A stretch of DNA of 64,000 nucleotides, taken from assembly GCA_025363755.1 (NCBI GenBank), contig JANYLQ010000064.1, positions 62,001-126,000 on the forward strand, read 5' to 3'. Every line of letters starts with the position of its first letter. Positions within the stretch are counted from its first letter, which is position 1. The position numbers and the translations under genes are program-made. This stretch comes from Hyphomicrobiales bacterium (GTDB lineage: Bacteria; Pseudomonadota; Alphaproteobacteria; Rhizobiales; Aestuariivirgaceae). Below, piece after piece: positions 26,503 to 36,138 of the stretch. Under the pieces are notes generated by a model, which had not been told where the DNA came from, did not search any database, and saw only the letters and a list, made by a program, of their open reading frames with translations.

Positions 26503-27437
26503 TTCTTAGAAGCCACGGCCTTCCCATCAGCCGCAGGCAGTTCACGCTTGGTGCCGAGCAAGATCAACACAGGAGCAGCAACAAAGATTGATGAGTAAGT
26601 ACCCACGATAACGCCCCAAATCATCGCAAAGGTGAAACCCCGAATAACTTCACCACCAAAGATGTAAAGCGCCAGCAACGCCATCATGGTGGCAAGCGAC
26701 GTCAAGATCGTGCGCGGCAAAACAGAGTTAATCGAATGATCAATCAGATCTGCTAACCCCATAGATTTGAATTTGCGCAAGAATTCGCGAATTCGGTCGA
26801 ATACCACAACAGTATCGTTGAGTGAATAACCAATGATCGTCAAAATCGCGGCAATGATTGAGAGGTTGAAATCCAACCCAATCAAGCAAAATAGGCCGAT
26901 TGAAAGTGTCACGTCGTGGAGCAATGAAAGAATGGCACCCAAAGCAAACTGCCATTCAAACTGGAACCACAAATAAATCATGACGAATAACAAGGCGAGC
27001 AACACAGCCGAAATCGCTTGCTGGGTTTTCTCGTCAGACACCGTTGGTCCGCTGGTTTCAGTTGAACGAATTTCAACATCTGCGCCAAGCGCAGCTTTCA
27101 ATTTTGCTTGCGCTGCATTATCGGCAGTCTCGCCACCCTTTTGAGCCTCAACCCGAATTTTTACATCCGTTGGCCCGCCAAACTGTTGCAGCTCAACCGC
27201 ACCAATCCCTAAATCATTCAGTGTTGTCCGCAGCTTATCTATTTCCGCGGGCCCTTTGGTGCGGATGGTTATTACCGATCCACCCTTGAAGTCGATGCCG
27301 TAATTCAAGCCGATTGTGGCGAATAGAAAGATCGATGCTGCGCATAAAATACCAGAGATGAAAAAGCCAAAACGACTCCACCTCATAAACGGATATTTGG
27401 TGTCGTCCGGAATAAGACGAATAGGTTTCCAAGCCAT
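26499..27437 (-). CDS. secF: Protein translocase subunit SecF
   Basis: Partner of SecD in the proton-driven SecDF complex that pulls proteins out of the Sec channel on the periplasmic side. The product has 312 residues from the ATG at 27437, which overlaps the secD stop by one base (TAATG); an in-frame start at 27476 lies inside secD. It has six transmembrane helices, the first at about 22-42. GIDFKGGSVITI, TIIGYSLNDTVVVFDRIRE (the signature with the conserved Asp/Arg) and the final GTYSSIFVAAPVLI are typical of SecF. Confidence 0.95.
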   Translation of the reverse strand: MAWKPIRLIPDDTKYPFMRWSRFGFFISGILCAASIFLFATIGLNYGIDFKGGSVITIRTKGPAEIDKLRTTLNDLGIGAVELQQFGGPTDVKIRVEAQKGGETADNAAQAKLKAALGADVEIRSTETSGPTVSDEKTQQAISAVLLALLFVMIYLWFQFEWQFALGAILSLLHDVTLSIGLFCLIGLDFNLSIIAAILTIIGYSLNDTVVVFDRIREFLRKFKSMGLADLIDHSINSVLPRTILTSLATMMALLALYIFGGEVIRGFTFAMIWGVIVGTYSSIFVAAPVLILLGTKRELPAADGKAVASKK

Positions 27438-29125
27438 TAGAGGGTAATCTCCTTGGGGCGTTTCCATTTCACCCACATGGCAACCATGAATTTGGTGAGT
27501 AGGAACGCAGTAAACAAAGTGGTGGCAATGCCCACAGCAAGGGTGACAGCAAAGCCGCGAATTGGACCGGAGCCCACACCGAACAAAACCACCGCCGCAA
27601 TCAGTGTTGTGACGTTGGCGTCAAGAACTGTCGCAAACGCGGCTTTAAAGCCAGTTTCGATTGCGCCCATGGCCGTGCGGCCATTGCGCCATTCTTCGCG
27701 AATGCGCTCATAGATCAGAACATTTGAGTCAACCGCCATGCCGAGTGTCAGCACAATACCAGCAATGCCGGGCAGTGTGAGCGTGAAGCCAAACAAAGAC
27801 ATGATCGCGACCAGCATCAGCAGATTGATTAAGACGGCAATATCGGCAATAACTCCATAAAGCCCGTATGGCAGCAGCATGAAAATCATAACCGCAATAA
27901 GCCCGACTAAACTGGCAATTAAACCAGCGCGGATCGAGTCTGCGCCGAGTGACGGCCCAACCACTTGCTGTTCGATCACATCTAACTTGGCAGGCAGCGC
28001 ACCCGATTTCAAAACAACTGATAAGCTCTGTGTCTCTTCAAGTGTGAAATTACCTGAAATTTGCGCAGAACCACCTAGAATTGCTTCATTAATCCGCGGC
28101 GCACTCATGATTACGTTATCAAGGACAATGGCAAACGGTTTATCTACGTTTTCAGCTGTCAGCTTGCCGAATTTTACAGCACCCCGTTGGTTCAACTTAA
28201 AACTTACAACAGGCCGATTGTTCTGATCAAAGCTAGGTTGCGCGTCAACCAGATCAGCACCACTCACTGAATCCCGTGATGCGGTTTTGAGCCACATCTG
28301 CGAAAGACTTTTAAGCTCATCCTCTGTTGGTTTAACGTAATCAGTCTTTGCGTCTTCGGCATCCTTCTTTTTCTTTGCGATCAAACGATCAACATCTTCC
28401 TTTTGCGGAAACGCTTTGCAATCAGGCGGAACGGCCTGTGTAGCGCTTTGCGGCTGCTCTGCGCAAAGAAGTGTGAGACTCAAAGAACCAGTTGTTTCCA
28501 AGGTATCCAGAACCGATTTCAAATTTTGCTTGCCAGGCAATTGGATGCTCACGCGATCTTTGCCTTGTTGTTGTAAAATCGGCTCCGTCACACCGCTACC
28601 GTTAAACCGGCTTTCAAAAATTTTGAGCGATTGTTGAATGGCCGAAGAGACTTTCGCATCCAGACCTGCGGGCTCAATAGTAAAGCTGAACTGATCAGTA
28701 TTTTGGGTGAGCTTGAACAAATTAGAAACTGTACCGGCTGCAAATAAACCTGCATCGAGCGGTTGAAGAAGTTTGCTCAGTTCAGTTTTGGCTTTATCAA
28801 AATCTTCCGGTTTAATAATCCGAACTGTAACGCCACTGTCGATTTTTGATATGTTACTATAACCAATTTTGGCATCGCGCATGCCGGCACGAATGTCACC
28901 CGTCAGCTGATCTTGCAGCTTGCGCACCATATCTTTCTTATCAACGGCCATGAGAACATTGCCGCCGCCTTGCAAATCGAGGCCCAGCGTTAACGGGCGC
29001 AAGCCCAAATTATCAGCCATAAATTTCTGCGCACCAACTGGCAACACATTCGGCGATGCTATCAAGAGCGAAAGCAAGACCGATCCTAAGATCGCCAGAA
29101 TCTTCCAGCGTGCATAATGAAACAT
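27437..29125 (-). CDS. secD: Protein translocase subunit SecD
   Basis: The larger subunit of SecDF, 562 residues. After an N-terminal helix (about 8-28) comes LGLDLQGGGNVLMAVD, the P1 periplasmic domain (about 35-380) containing a Lys/Asp-rich insertion (KKKKDAEDAKTDY), then five further helices with GLIASLVGLIAVMIFMLLPYG and TLGMAVDSNVLIYERIREE, which carries the Asp needed for proton flow. It is eleven bases downstream of yajC and one base overlaps secF. The length is normal for short alphaproteobacterial SecD. Confidence 0.95.
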   Translation of the reverse strand: MFHYARWKILAILGSVLLSLLIASPNVLPVGAQKFMADNLGLRPLTLGLDLQGGGNVLMAVDKKDMVRKLQDQLTGDIRAGMRDAKIGYSNISKIDSGVTVRIIKPEDFDKAKTELSKLLQPLDAGLFAAGTVSNLFKLTQNTDQFSFTIEPAGLDAKVSSAIQQSLKIFESRFNGSGVTEPILQQQGKDRVSIQLPGKQNLKSVLDTLETTGSLSLTLLCAEQPQSATQAVPPDCKAFPQKEDVDRLIAKKKKDAEDAKTDYVKPTEDELKSLSQMWLKTASRDSVSGADLVDAQPSFDQNNRPVVSFKLNQRGAVKFGKLTAENVDKPFAIVLDNVIMSAPRINEAILGGSAQISGNFTLEETQSLSVVLKSGALPAKLDVIEQQVVGPSLGADSIRAGLIASLVGLIAVMIFMLLPYGLYGVIADIAVLINLLMLVAIMSLFGFTLTLPGIAGIVLTLGMAVDSNVLIYERIREEWRNGRTAMGAIETGFKAAFATVLDANVTTLIAAVVLFGVGSGPIRGFAVTLAVGIATTLFTAFLLTKFMVAMWVKWKRPKEITL

Positions 29126-29136
29126 CGAATGGTGCC

Positions 29137-29511
29137 TTATTTCTTTTTCTTGTTTGAAACCGGAACGGCAACACTGTCTTCAGCTTTCATCGGCTCACCC
29201 TTCGAGCGGACATCTGCAATACCTTGGCGCAGCACACGCACTTTGACGTTTTCACCCACCTCAACCAGCAACTCATTGTCGTCAACCACACGCACAACTT
29301 TGCCGATGAGGCCTCCATTGGTAACAATGGTGTCGCCGCGTGTCGCCTTGCCCAACATGGCTTGATGTTCTTTCAATTTAGTCTGTTGTGGGCGGATCAT
29401 AAAAAAATAAAATACCACTGCAATCAAAATCATCGGCACAACAAAGCCAATCATATCACCGGCACCTGGTCCTCCAGCAGCGGTTTGGGCAAAAGCCTCA
29501 GTCACAAACAT
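29137..29511 (-). CDS. yajC: Preprotein translocase subunit YajC
   Basis: A small single-span inner-membrane protein associated with SecDF. The product has 124 residues. A helix near 20-41 (MIGFVVPMILIAVVFYFFMIRPQQ) contains the hallmark FFMIRPQQ, followed by KLKEHQAMLGKATRGDTIVTNGGLIGKVV of the soluble domain and a Lys-rich C-terminus (SNKKKK). GGGAG lies eight bases before the ATG. It is the first gene of yajC-secD-secF-NDUFAF3-NDUFAF6. Confidence 0.95.
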   Translation of the reverse strand: MFVTEAFAQTAAGGPGAGDMIGFVVPMILIAVVFYFFMIRPQQTKLKEHQAMLGKATRGDTIVTNGGLIGKVVRVVDDNELLVEVGENVKVRVLRQGIADVRSKGEPMKAEDSVAVPVSNKKKK

Positions 29512-29637
29512 TCAAATCTCCCTCGTCGCCCAAGCTGATCTAGAGGCGAAACAAAACTTGCGCGGAATATAGCTATGGATTAGGCCATTGCAACCTCGAA
29601 CCACTCAAAATGCAACTGTTTTTCACGGCACACAGAT

Positions 29638-30501
29638 ATGGCAAAAACCACCGAAATCGCCCAATTAACCCGCATCGCGGATGCATTAGAGCGCATTTCG
29701 CCCTCGCCGCCTTCCGTGCCTGATTTCAAAAATGACTCAGCTTTCATGTGGAATGCCACCCCAGCTGGCCTTATTCCCATTGAAAAAGTGAATCGGGTTG
29801 ATCTCTCACTTTTGCAAGGCGTCGACAGTTCACGCGACACTTTATTAGAAAATACGCGACGTTTTGCTGGTGGTCTTCCCGCCAACAATGCCCTGCTTTG
29901 GGGTGCACGCGGCATGGGAAAATCATCTTTGGTGAAAGCTGTTCACCGCGCTGTTTCAACCGAACCCAAATCAGTTCTGAAAATTGTTGAAATTCACCGC
30001 GAAGATATTGAAAGCTTGCCAGCCCTCATGTCCCTTGTGCGCAAGAATGTAAAATTCAAATTCATCATTTTTTGTGACGATCTGTCTTTCGACGCCGACG
30101 ACACGTCCTACAAGTCGCTGAAAGCTGCCTTGGACGGCGGGTTAGAAGGGCGGCCTTCAAACGCCATTTTCTACGCGACCAGCAACCGCCGCCACCTTCT
30201 GCCACGTGATATGATCGAGAATGAACGCTCCACCGCCATCAACCCGTCAGAAGCCGTTCAAGAGAAAGTGTCGCTTTCGGATCGCTTTGGACTTTGGCTC
30301 GGCTTCCACAATTGCAGCCAAGACGAATTTTTTTCCATGGTCGATGGTTATGCCAAACACCACAAACTGAAAATCAAAACTGATGCGCTCCACGCCGCTG
30401 CCATCGAATGGTCGGTCACCAGAGGAGCAAGATCAGGCCGCGTGGCTTGGCAGTTCATTCAGGATTTGGCTGGGAAACTGGGACAACAGCTGGTCGACTA
30501 A
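29638..30501 (+). CDS. DUF815 AAA-type ATPase
   Basis: A cytosolic P-loop ATPase of 287 residues. Walker A is GARGMGKSSL near 98-107, Walker B is FIIFCDDLSF near 140-149, then SNRRHLLPR acts as sensor-1 region and RFGLWLGFH as the arginine-containing block. These are characteristic of the DUF815 family, whose cellular role is not established. It is divergent from yajC with 126 bases between the starts, an arrangement often seen in alphaproteobacteria. Convergent with the anti-sigma gene four bases downstream. Confidence 0.88.
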   Translation: MAKTTEIAQLTRIADALERISPSPPSVPDFKNDSAFMWNATPAGLIPIEKVNRVDLSLLQGVDSSRDTLLENTRRFAGGLPANNALLWGARGMGKSSLVKAVHRAVSTEPKSVLKIVEIHREDIESLPALMSLVRKNVKFKFIIFCDDLSFDADDTSYKSLKAALDGGLEGRPSNAIFYATSNRRHLLPRDMIENERSTAINPSEAVQEKVSLSDRFGLWLGFHNCSQDEFFSMVDGYAKHHKLKIKTDALHAAAIEWSVTRGARSGRVAWQFIQDLAGKLGQQLVD

Positions 30502-30505
30502 AGAT

Positions 30506-31297
30506 CTATCGCTCATAAACCCCGTGCTTACCTTCCACTTGCGCAAAGATACTGCTGCCCAGAGCCTTCATCTGGTCATTTGACATATCCGCGGTCACGG
30601 CCATTGCCAGTTTTGCATCACGCCAAAAACATGTGACGAGTTTGTCTTTGTTCTCAAGTTTCAAATCCGCCAATTTGCCATCAGTGTTGGCACTGAAAAA
30701 AATGGTCATGCGTTGCTTATCAGCATTTTCATACATCAGTTGGCCCGCGGGTGCGTTACTTTCAGCTAAAAGACGCCCGCCCAAAAGAGTATAGCCATCG
30801 CTCTGTAAATCCGGAATTGTGAAGTCAGAACCAACACGCTTTGAGAGCCACGCTTGCAAATGAACTTTATCGGATGCAGCAACCTCAACTGCATGGCGCG
30901 GCTCTGCAGAATAGTTTGCATGTGCAATTAATGCGCGCTGCGCCAAACTGGCTGTGAGAATTTGACCGCTATTCACGTTGTTCTGGCCCGCCAACCAACC
31001 CACGCTTCCGCCAATCAAAAATAAACCGATAGCGCAAGCCGCCACCAAATATGGCAAAATGCGCATAGATGGTCGCCCATATGCGGCGGTCAATAATGAC
31101 GCTGGAATGAGCTCCTCCAAAGTGCCGTCAAATGCCTTATGCAGCTCGGACTTTTGATAGATAATTGCGGCCAAAGCTTTGCGCGCTTCTTCATTTTCAA
31201 GAAGCAGTTTTTCCACAGCCTTCTTGTCTTCGCCCTCAAGTTCCCCATCAGCGAAGGCATGCAAAGCCCAATTTTCGACAGTCTCAAACATCTTCAT
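30506..31297 (-). CDS. Transmembrane anti-sigma factor
   Basis: The product has 263 residues. The N-terminal cytoplasmic region (LHAFADGELEGEDKKAVEKLL, about 12-32) matches the sigma-binding helices of alphaproteobacterial anti-sigma factors. It has no CxxC, so no zinc finger is formed. One transmembrane helix lies near 82-105 (LVAACAIGLFLIGGSVGWLAG). The C-terminal part is periplasmic with a repeated hydrophobic LLGGRLL core. Its ATG overlaps the sigma gene stop by four bases; an alternative ATG two codons later is equally placed. Confidence 0.85.
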   Translation of the reverse strand: MKMFETVENWALHAFADGELEGEDKKAVEKLLLENEEARKALAAIIYQKSELHKAFDGTLEELIPASLLTAAYGRPSMRILPYLVAACAIGLFLIGGSVGWLAGQNNVNSGQILTASLAQRALIAHANYSAEPRHAVEVAASDKVHLQAWLSKRVGSDFTIPDLQSDGYTLLGGRLLAESNAPAGQLMYENADKQRMTIFFSANTDGKLADLKLENKDKLVTCFWRDAKLAMAVTADMSNDQMKALGSSIFAQVEGKHGVYER

Positions 31298-31809
31298 TTC
31301 ACCCGGCGCAGAAATGTGGTTCCGCGCTCTTCCAAAATATTTTGCAGTGTTGAACGCGCACGCGAAAGCCTCGACATGATTGTGCCGATGGGCACACCAA
31401 TAATTTCCGCTGCGTCTTTGTAACTCACTTCTTCCAAACTGATCAAAACTAAAACTTCACGCTGTTGGGCAGGCAATTTGTCGAGAGCTTCGGTGATTAG
31501 GTTAGTGGAAAAACTATCTTCCTGATCAGCCCTCGTAGAGCCCTCGCCTGCGTGCAGATCATCAATATTTTTCGCATATTGATGCTTGGCATTGCTGCGC
31601 CAGTTGCTTACATGAATATTGCGCAATACAGCATAAAGCCACGCCCGCAGTGGTTTAGTCACATCGTAAAGATGGTTCTTCTTCAGGGCGCGCTCAATAC
31701 AATCCTGTACCAGATCATCCGCCAAGGACGCATCACCGCAAAGCGACCGAGCAAACCGGCGCAAATGCGGAATTTCGGCTATTAAGTTGGTTCGGAAATC
31801 ATAAGCCAT
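31294..31809 (-). CDS. ECF RNA polymerase sigma factor
   Basis: The product has 171 residues with sigma region 2 (ADDLVQDCIERALKK at about 29-43, then RAWLYAVLRN) and region 4 (LPAQQREVLVLISLEEVSYKDAAEIIGVPIGTIMSRLSRAR, read as short motifs). These are the two domains of group 4 sigma factors. It is followed by its anti-sigma factor in a 4-base overlap. The target regulon cannot be read. It starts 43 bases after the gor stop, so it may be co-transcribed with gabD-rpiA-gor as well as from its own promoter. Confidence 0.92.
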   Translation of the reverse strand: MAYDFRTNLIAEIPHLRRFARSLCGDASLADDLVQDCIERALKKNHLYDVTKPLRAWLYAVLRNIHVSNWRSNAKHQYAKNIDDLHAGEGSTRADQEDSFSTNLITEALDKLPAQQREVLVLISLEEVSYKDAAEIIGVPIGTIMSRLSRARSTLQNILEERGTTFLRRVK

Positions 31810-31852
31810 CGCAACTAGATTACGCCCAATTTCAGGGTTTATTCCAGTAGCT

Positions 31853-33214
31853 TCAGCCGTTCCATTTTTCGCGCATCGTCACCAATTCTTCGCTCGCAGT
31901 TGGATGCACAGCCAGAGTGGCATCAAATTGCGCTTTCGTCGCACCACAAGTTAACGCAACGCCCAGAAGCTGCGCCATCTCACCAGCGCCCTCGCCAGCG
32001 ATGTGGCAGCCCAAAACAACATCGTTTTCGGTGTTTACGATCAGCTTCATGAAAGTGCGTTCGTCACGCCCTGAAAGCGTATGTTTCATGGCGCGGAAGC
32101 TGGTTTTGTAGACGTCTATTTTTGAATGCTTGGCGCGCGCTTGTGCTTCGGTCAGTCCGACGACTCCGAGTTCCGGCTGGCTGAACACAGCCGTGGGAAC
32201 GAGGTCATGATTAACGATGATCTTCTTACCGCCGAACACATTATCAGCAAAGGCATGGCCCTCGCGGATGGCGACCGGTGTGAGGTTCACGCGATTAGTT
32301 ACATCGCCTACCGCATAAACATTCTCGACGATGGTTTGCGAAAACTCATTGACTGCAACGGCACCATGGGCGTTGCCATGCAGTCCGACATTTTCCAAAC
32401 CCATTTCATGTGTGTTGGGCATGCGGCCTGTAGCAAACATAATTTGGCCCGCACCAATCAGGTCGCCATTTTCAAGCGTGATGCGCACTCCGTCGCCGGA
32501 GCGTTCGATCTTTGTGACATCTGACTTTACGCGAATGTCGATGCCTTTCTTCTTCATTTCGGCAGCGAGGTGGTTCCTGATATCATCATCAAAACCGCGC
32601 AGAATTTGATCACCGCGCAGTAAGAGTATGGTTTCGACGCCAAGACCGGCAAAGATACCGGCAAATTCAACGGCGATGTAACCACCGCCGACAATCACAA
32701 TCCGACGCGGAAGAAAATCTAAATCAAACGCTTCGTTGGATGTGATAGCCAGTTCGTGACCAGGTAAATGGCGCGGAACAAAGGGTGCAGCACCTGTAGC
32801 AATCAGAATGTATTTGGCTGTGACAATGCGGCCAGAAGTTAGTTGAATTGTATGCTTATCTTTTATTGTTGCCCGTTCAAGAATGAGCTCTGCACCAGCA
32901 GCCTCCAGATTGCGAATATATGCTTTGTTGAGCCGGTCTATTTCCTTATCTTTATTTTCAATAAGCGCGCCCCAATCGAACGACACTTTTTCCGATGTCC
33001 AACCAAAACCAATCGCATCTTCGAACTCTTCGGCAAACCGCGAAGCATAGACTAACAATTTCTTTGGCACGCAGCCACGAATTACGCACGTGCCCCCGAC
33101 ACGGTATTCCTCAGCCACCGCAACCTTTGCACCATATTTAGCAGCAATACGTCCGGCTCGAACCCCGCCTGAGCCTGCGCCGATAACGAAGAGATCGTAG
33201 TCAAATTGCGTCAT
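31853..33214 (-). CDS. gor: Glutathione-disulfide reductase
   Basis: A flavoprotein that reduces glutathione disulphide with NADPH (cytosol). The product has 453 residues. The FAD motif VIGAGSGGVRAGR lies at about 10-22, the redox-active pair Cys43/Cys48 in GGTCVIRGCVPKK, the NADPH motif IVGGGYIAVEFAG near 170-182, an ATGRMPN block, and the C-terminal VHPTASEE that supplies the His-Glu pair from the partner subunit. The fourth residue inside the disulphide motif is Arg (VIRG rather than VNVG), as in the GSH-reductase branch. It overlaps rpiA by four bases. Confidence 0.94.
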   Translation of the reverse strand: MTQFDYDLFVIGAGSGGVRAGRIAAKYGAKVAVAEEYRVGGTCVIRGCVPKKLLVYASRFAEEFEDAIGFGWTSEKVSFDWGALIENKDKEIDRLNKAYIRNLEAAGAELILERATIKDKHTIQLTSGRIVTAKYILIATGAAPFVPRHLPGHELAITSNEAFDLDFLPRRIVIVGGGYIAVEFAGIFAGLGVETILLLRGDQILRGFDDDIRNHLAAEMKKKGIDIRVKSDVTKIERSGDGVRITLENGDLIGAGQIMFATGRMPNTHEMGLENVGLHGNAHGAVAVNEFSQTIVENVYAVGDVTNRVNLTPVAIREGHAFADNVFGGKKIIVNHDLVPTAVFSQPELGVVGLTEAQARAKHSKIDVYKTSFRAMKHTLSGRDERTFMKLIVNTENDVVLGCHIAGEGAGEMAQLLGVALTCGATKAQFDATLAVHPTASEELVTMREKWNG

Positions 33215-33915
33215 GCGCGTGTCAGCTCCACAACACCTTTATCCGTGCCCATGATAACCACGCCGCAAATGCCAATAAACAATCCGGTTTCGATCACACC
33301 TGGAGTGTTATTAAGAATGCCATCAAGTTGTTCGGCATTCGTGATTTTTCCAAGTCTGATGTCGATAATCGGATTGCCACTTTCGGTGATGAAGGGCATG
33401 CCTTGCTTGGTAACCCGGATGCTCATCTTTGCATCTTTGTAGCCAAGATGAACGAGAGCGCGCTCAATTTTCCAAGCGGTAGCATTGACGCCGAATTTCG
33501 AAACTTCAATGGGCAGAGGAAACGCGCCGAGTGTTTCCACCTTCTTGGATGCATCACAAATCGTGATCATAAATTTTGATGAGGAGCCTACAATTTTCTC
33601 ACGGTGCAATGCGCCGCCACCACCTTTAATTAGACGAAATGATCCATCAAATTCATCACAACCGTCAACAGTTGCATCGATAAATGGTGCGTCTTCGATG
33701 GTAACCAAATTCATGCCGAGCTTTTGCGCCAATGCATAAGTGGCCTGCGATGTTGGCACAAACTTTGTATCCAGCTTATCGCGCTTTGCTTTCGCGGCGG
33801 CAGCTTCAATAAAGTAATTTGCTGTTGAACCTGTGCCTAGGCCCACCGTGGCCCCATTGACCACCATCTTCAGTGCAAACTCGGCGGCGGCTTTCTTTTG
33901 TGTATCAGCGCTCAT
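33211..33915 (-). CDS. rpiA: Ribose-5-phosphate isomerase A
   Basis: Interconverts ribose 5-phosphate and ribulose 5-phosphate in the pentose phosphate pathway. The product has 234 residues. VGLGTGSTANYFIEA (phosphate-binding), DGCDEFD and KGGGGALHREKIV (catalytic Glu) are all present. It overlaps gor by four bases and gabD by four bases (ATGA junctions at both ends), so the three are coupled in translation. The start is fixed by the overlap. Confidence 0.95.
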   Translation of the reverse strand: MSADTQKKAAAEFALKMVVNGATVGLGTGSTANYFIEAAAAKAKRDKLDTKFVPTSQATYALAQKLGMNLVTIEDAPFIDATVDGCDEFDGSFRLIKGGGGALHREKIVGSSSKFMITICDASKKVETLGAFPLPIEVSKFGVNATAWKIERALVHLGYKDAKMSIRVTKQGMPFITESGNPIIDIRLGKITNAEQLDGILNNTPGVIETGLFIGICGVVIMGTDKGVVELTRA

Positions 33916-35387
33916 GAACCAAGCCCCCCCATCAACATGTATTTCATTTCGATATATTCTTCCATTCCATGGCTTGAACCTTCACGGCCAATGCCAGATT
34001 CTTTCATGCCGCCAAAGGGCACCTCTGCGGTTGAGATGATGCCTTCGTTAATGCCCACCATGCCATATTCGAGAGCTTCACCCACACGCCACACACGGCC
34101 AATATCGCGGGTGTAGAAATAGCAAGCCAAGCCAAACTCTGTATCGTTTGCCATGTGGATGGCTTCTTCTTCGGTTTTAAATTTGAAAAGCGGAGCAACG
34201 GGGCCAAAGGTTTCTTCGCGGGCAACGGCCATGTCAGTGGTTACACCTGTGATGATCGTCGGTTCAAAGAAATTACCTCCTAGAGATTTTCCGCCGAGCG
34301 CAAGCTTTCCGCCTTTCGAAAGTGCATCGGCAATGTGTTCTTCAACTTTCTTAACTGCTGCCGCGTTAATTAATGGGCCGGTGGTGACACCATCACCAAC
34401 TCCATTGCCGACTTTGAGTTTACCAACAGCAGTCGCCAGTTTCGCCGCGAAAGCATCATAAACCCCTTCCTGAACCAAAATGCGATTTGCGCAGACGCAG
34501 GTTTGGCCATTGTTGCGATATTTAGAAATCATAGCGCCTGCGACAGCAGCATCAAGATCAGCATCATCAAACACGATAAATGGTGCGTTGCCGCCCAGTT
34601 CAAGGCCCACGCGCTTCACAGTGGTTGAGCATTGCGCCATCAACAATTTGCCGATTTCAGTCGAGCCTGTGAAGGTCACTGCTTTCACGATCGGGTTTGA
34701 TGTCATCTCACCACCGATTTCGGAAGCCTTGCCGGTGATCACCGAGAAAACACCTGCTGGCATCCCGGCGCGTTCGGCCAATTCAGCCAGCGCTAACGCG
34801 GAGAAAGGTGTTTCGGCGGCAGGTTTGCAAACGAATGTGCAGCCGGCGGCCAATGCCGGTCCGGCCTTGCGTGTGATCATCGCATTGGGGAAGTTCCATG
34901 GGGTGATTGCTGCTACAACACCGATGGGCTGCTTCACGACAACGATACGCGCATTTGGCCATGGCGAAGGAATTGTCTCTCCATAGACGCGCTTAGCTTC
35001 CTCCGCGAAGAATTCAATAAAGCTGGCACCGTACCCCACTTCGCCACGAGACTCAGCCAAGGGTTTACCCTGCTCGGCCGTCATGATTTGCGCCAAGTCT
35101 TCTTGATTTTCCATCATCAGGTTGAACCACTTGCGCAGGATGACGGAACGATCTTTGGCAGATTTCTTCGCCCACGGTTTTTGCGCCCGCTCAGCGGCTT
35201 CAATAGCCATTTTGGCTTCAGCTTTGCCGAGCTTTGGAATTGAGCCAATGACCATTTCATTCACCGGATTGGTCACGTCAATACTGGCCGCTCCAGAAAC
35301 CCATTTACCGTCGATATAGCATTGCTCCCTCAGAAGGGATTTATCCTTCAGAATGTCACGCAGCATTTGGGTTTTGCCTAAATCCAT
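33912..35387 (-). CDS. gabD: Succinate-semialdehyde dehydrogenase (NADP+-type)
   Basis: Oxidises succinate semialdehyde to succinate (GABA and related degradation). The product has 491 residues, an ALDH superfamily member. AAITPWNFPNAMITRK and FTGSTEIGKLL form the cofactor site, ELGGNAPFIVFDDAD holds the catalytic Glu, and NNGQTCVCANR the catalytic Cys. MVGINEGIISTAEVPFGGMKESGIGREGS closes the core. GabD/DavD-type membership is by pattern; glutarate semialdehyde is an alternative substrate. GGAG lies about eight bases before the ATG. It is the first gene of gabD-rpiA-gor, divergent from gph. Confidence 0.9.
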   Translation of the reverse strand: MDLGKTQMLRDILKDKSLLREQCYIDGKWVSGAASIDVTNPVNEMVIGSIPKLGKAEAKMAIEAAERAQKPWAKKSAKDRSVILRKWFNLMMENQEDLAQIMTAEQGKPLAESRGEVGYGASFIEFFAEEAKRVYGETIPSPWPNARIVVVKQPIGVVAAITPWNFPNAMITRKAGPALAAGCTFVCKPAAETPFSALALAELAERAGMPAGVFSVITGKASEIGGEMTSNPIVKAVTFTGSTEIGKLLMAQCSTTVKRVGLELGGNAPFIVFDDADLDAAVAGAMISKYRNNGQTCVCANRILVQEGVYDAFAAKLATAVGKLKVGNGVGDGVTTGPLINAAAVKKVEEHIADALSKGGKLALGGKSLGGNFFEPTIITGVTTDMAVAREETFGPVAPLFKFKTEEEAIHMANDTEFGLACYFYTRDIGRVWRVGEALEYGMVGINEGIISTAEVPFGGMKESGIGREGSSHGMEEYIEMKYMLMGGLGS

Positions 35388-35472
35388 TTATTTTCTCCGA
35401 ATGGTAGAATTTGGCCAGCACTTAGCATAGAGGTTGGCCACACACAAACTGACCACCTATCATGGATTCGCA

Positions 35473-36138
35473 ATGCCAGTTGAAGCGCTTATTTTTGATC
35501 TTGACGGGACTTTGGTTGATACCGCACCGGATTTGATCCAAGCGACAAATCACGTTTTGAATTCAATTGGGCGCAGATCGGTGAACTATGACGAGTTTCG
35601 TGGCTTTGTGGGCTATGGATCACGGAGCCTCATAGAACGAGGGTGTTTGGCCACGGGCGTTGCTGGCGATGAAGATACGATCAAACGCTTGAACCGCGAT
35701 TTTCTGGACTACTACGAAGCAAATGTTTCGGCGCATTCAAAGATTTTTGATGGCATTCCCGCGCTGCTGAAAGAAGCGCATTCTCGCGGAATTAAAATGG
35801 GTGTATGCACCAACAAAGTCGAAGATCTTTCGCATAGACTTTTGGGCGAACTCGGTTTGGCAAAATGGTTTGGCGCGGTAGTGGGCGGGGATACACTACC
35901 AATCATGAAGCCAGACCCTGCGCCCTACCGCGAAGTGGCCAAGCGTTTAGGTGTTGATGCTTCGCGCACCATTATGTTTGGTGACAGTGAAACCGACATT
36001 CGCACGGCACAAAATACTGGCGTTCCGGTGATTGCTGTAACGTTTGGATATACGGCGCAGCCTGTGGAAACTTTTGGCCCCACCCATGTGATCAACCATT
36101 ATGATGAAGCCTGGCCTATTGTTTTAAAGTATCTTTGA
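35473..36138 (+). CDS. gph: Phosphoglycolate phosphatase
   Basis: Removes phosphate from 2-phosphoglycolate, a HAD enzyme. The product has 221 residues from the ATG at 35473. HAD motif I is DLDGTLVDT (Asp9 nucleophile, Asp11), the cap domain follows, then GVCTNK (motif II), KPDPAPYREVAKRLG (motif III Lys) and MFGDSETDIRTAQNTG (motif IV). A start at 35434 (TTG) is possible but lacks support. It shares a short spacer with divergent gabD, and the last 23 bases overlap the end of the esterase gene. Confidence 0.88.
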   Translation: MPVEALIFDLDGTLVDTAPDLIQATNHVLNSIGRRSVNYDEFRGFVGYGSRSLIERGCLATGVAGDEDTIKRLNRDFLDYYEANVSAHSKIFDGIPALLKEAHSRGIKMGVCTNKVEDLSHRLLGELGLAKWFGAVVGGDTLPIMKPDPAPYREVAKRLGVDASRTIMFGDSETDIRTAQNTGVPVIAVTFGYTAQPVETFGPTHVINHYDEAWPIVLKYL

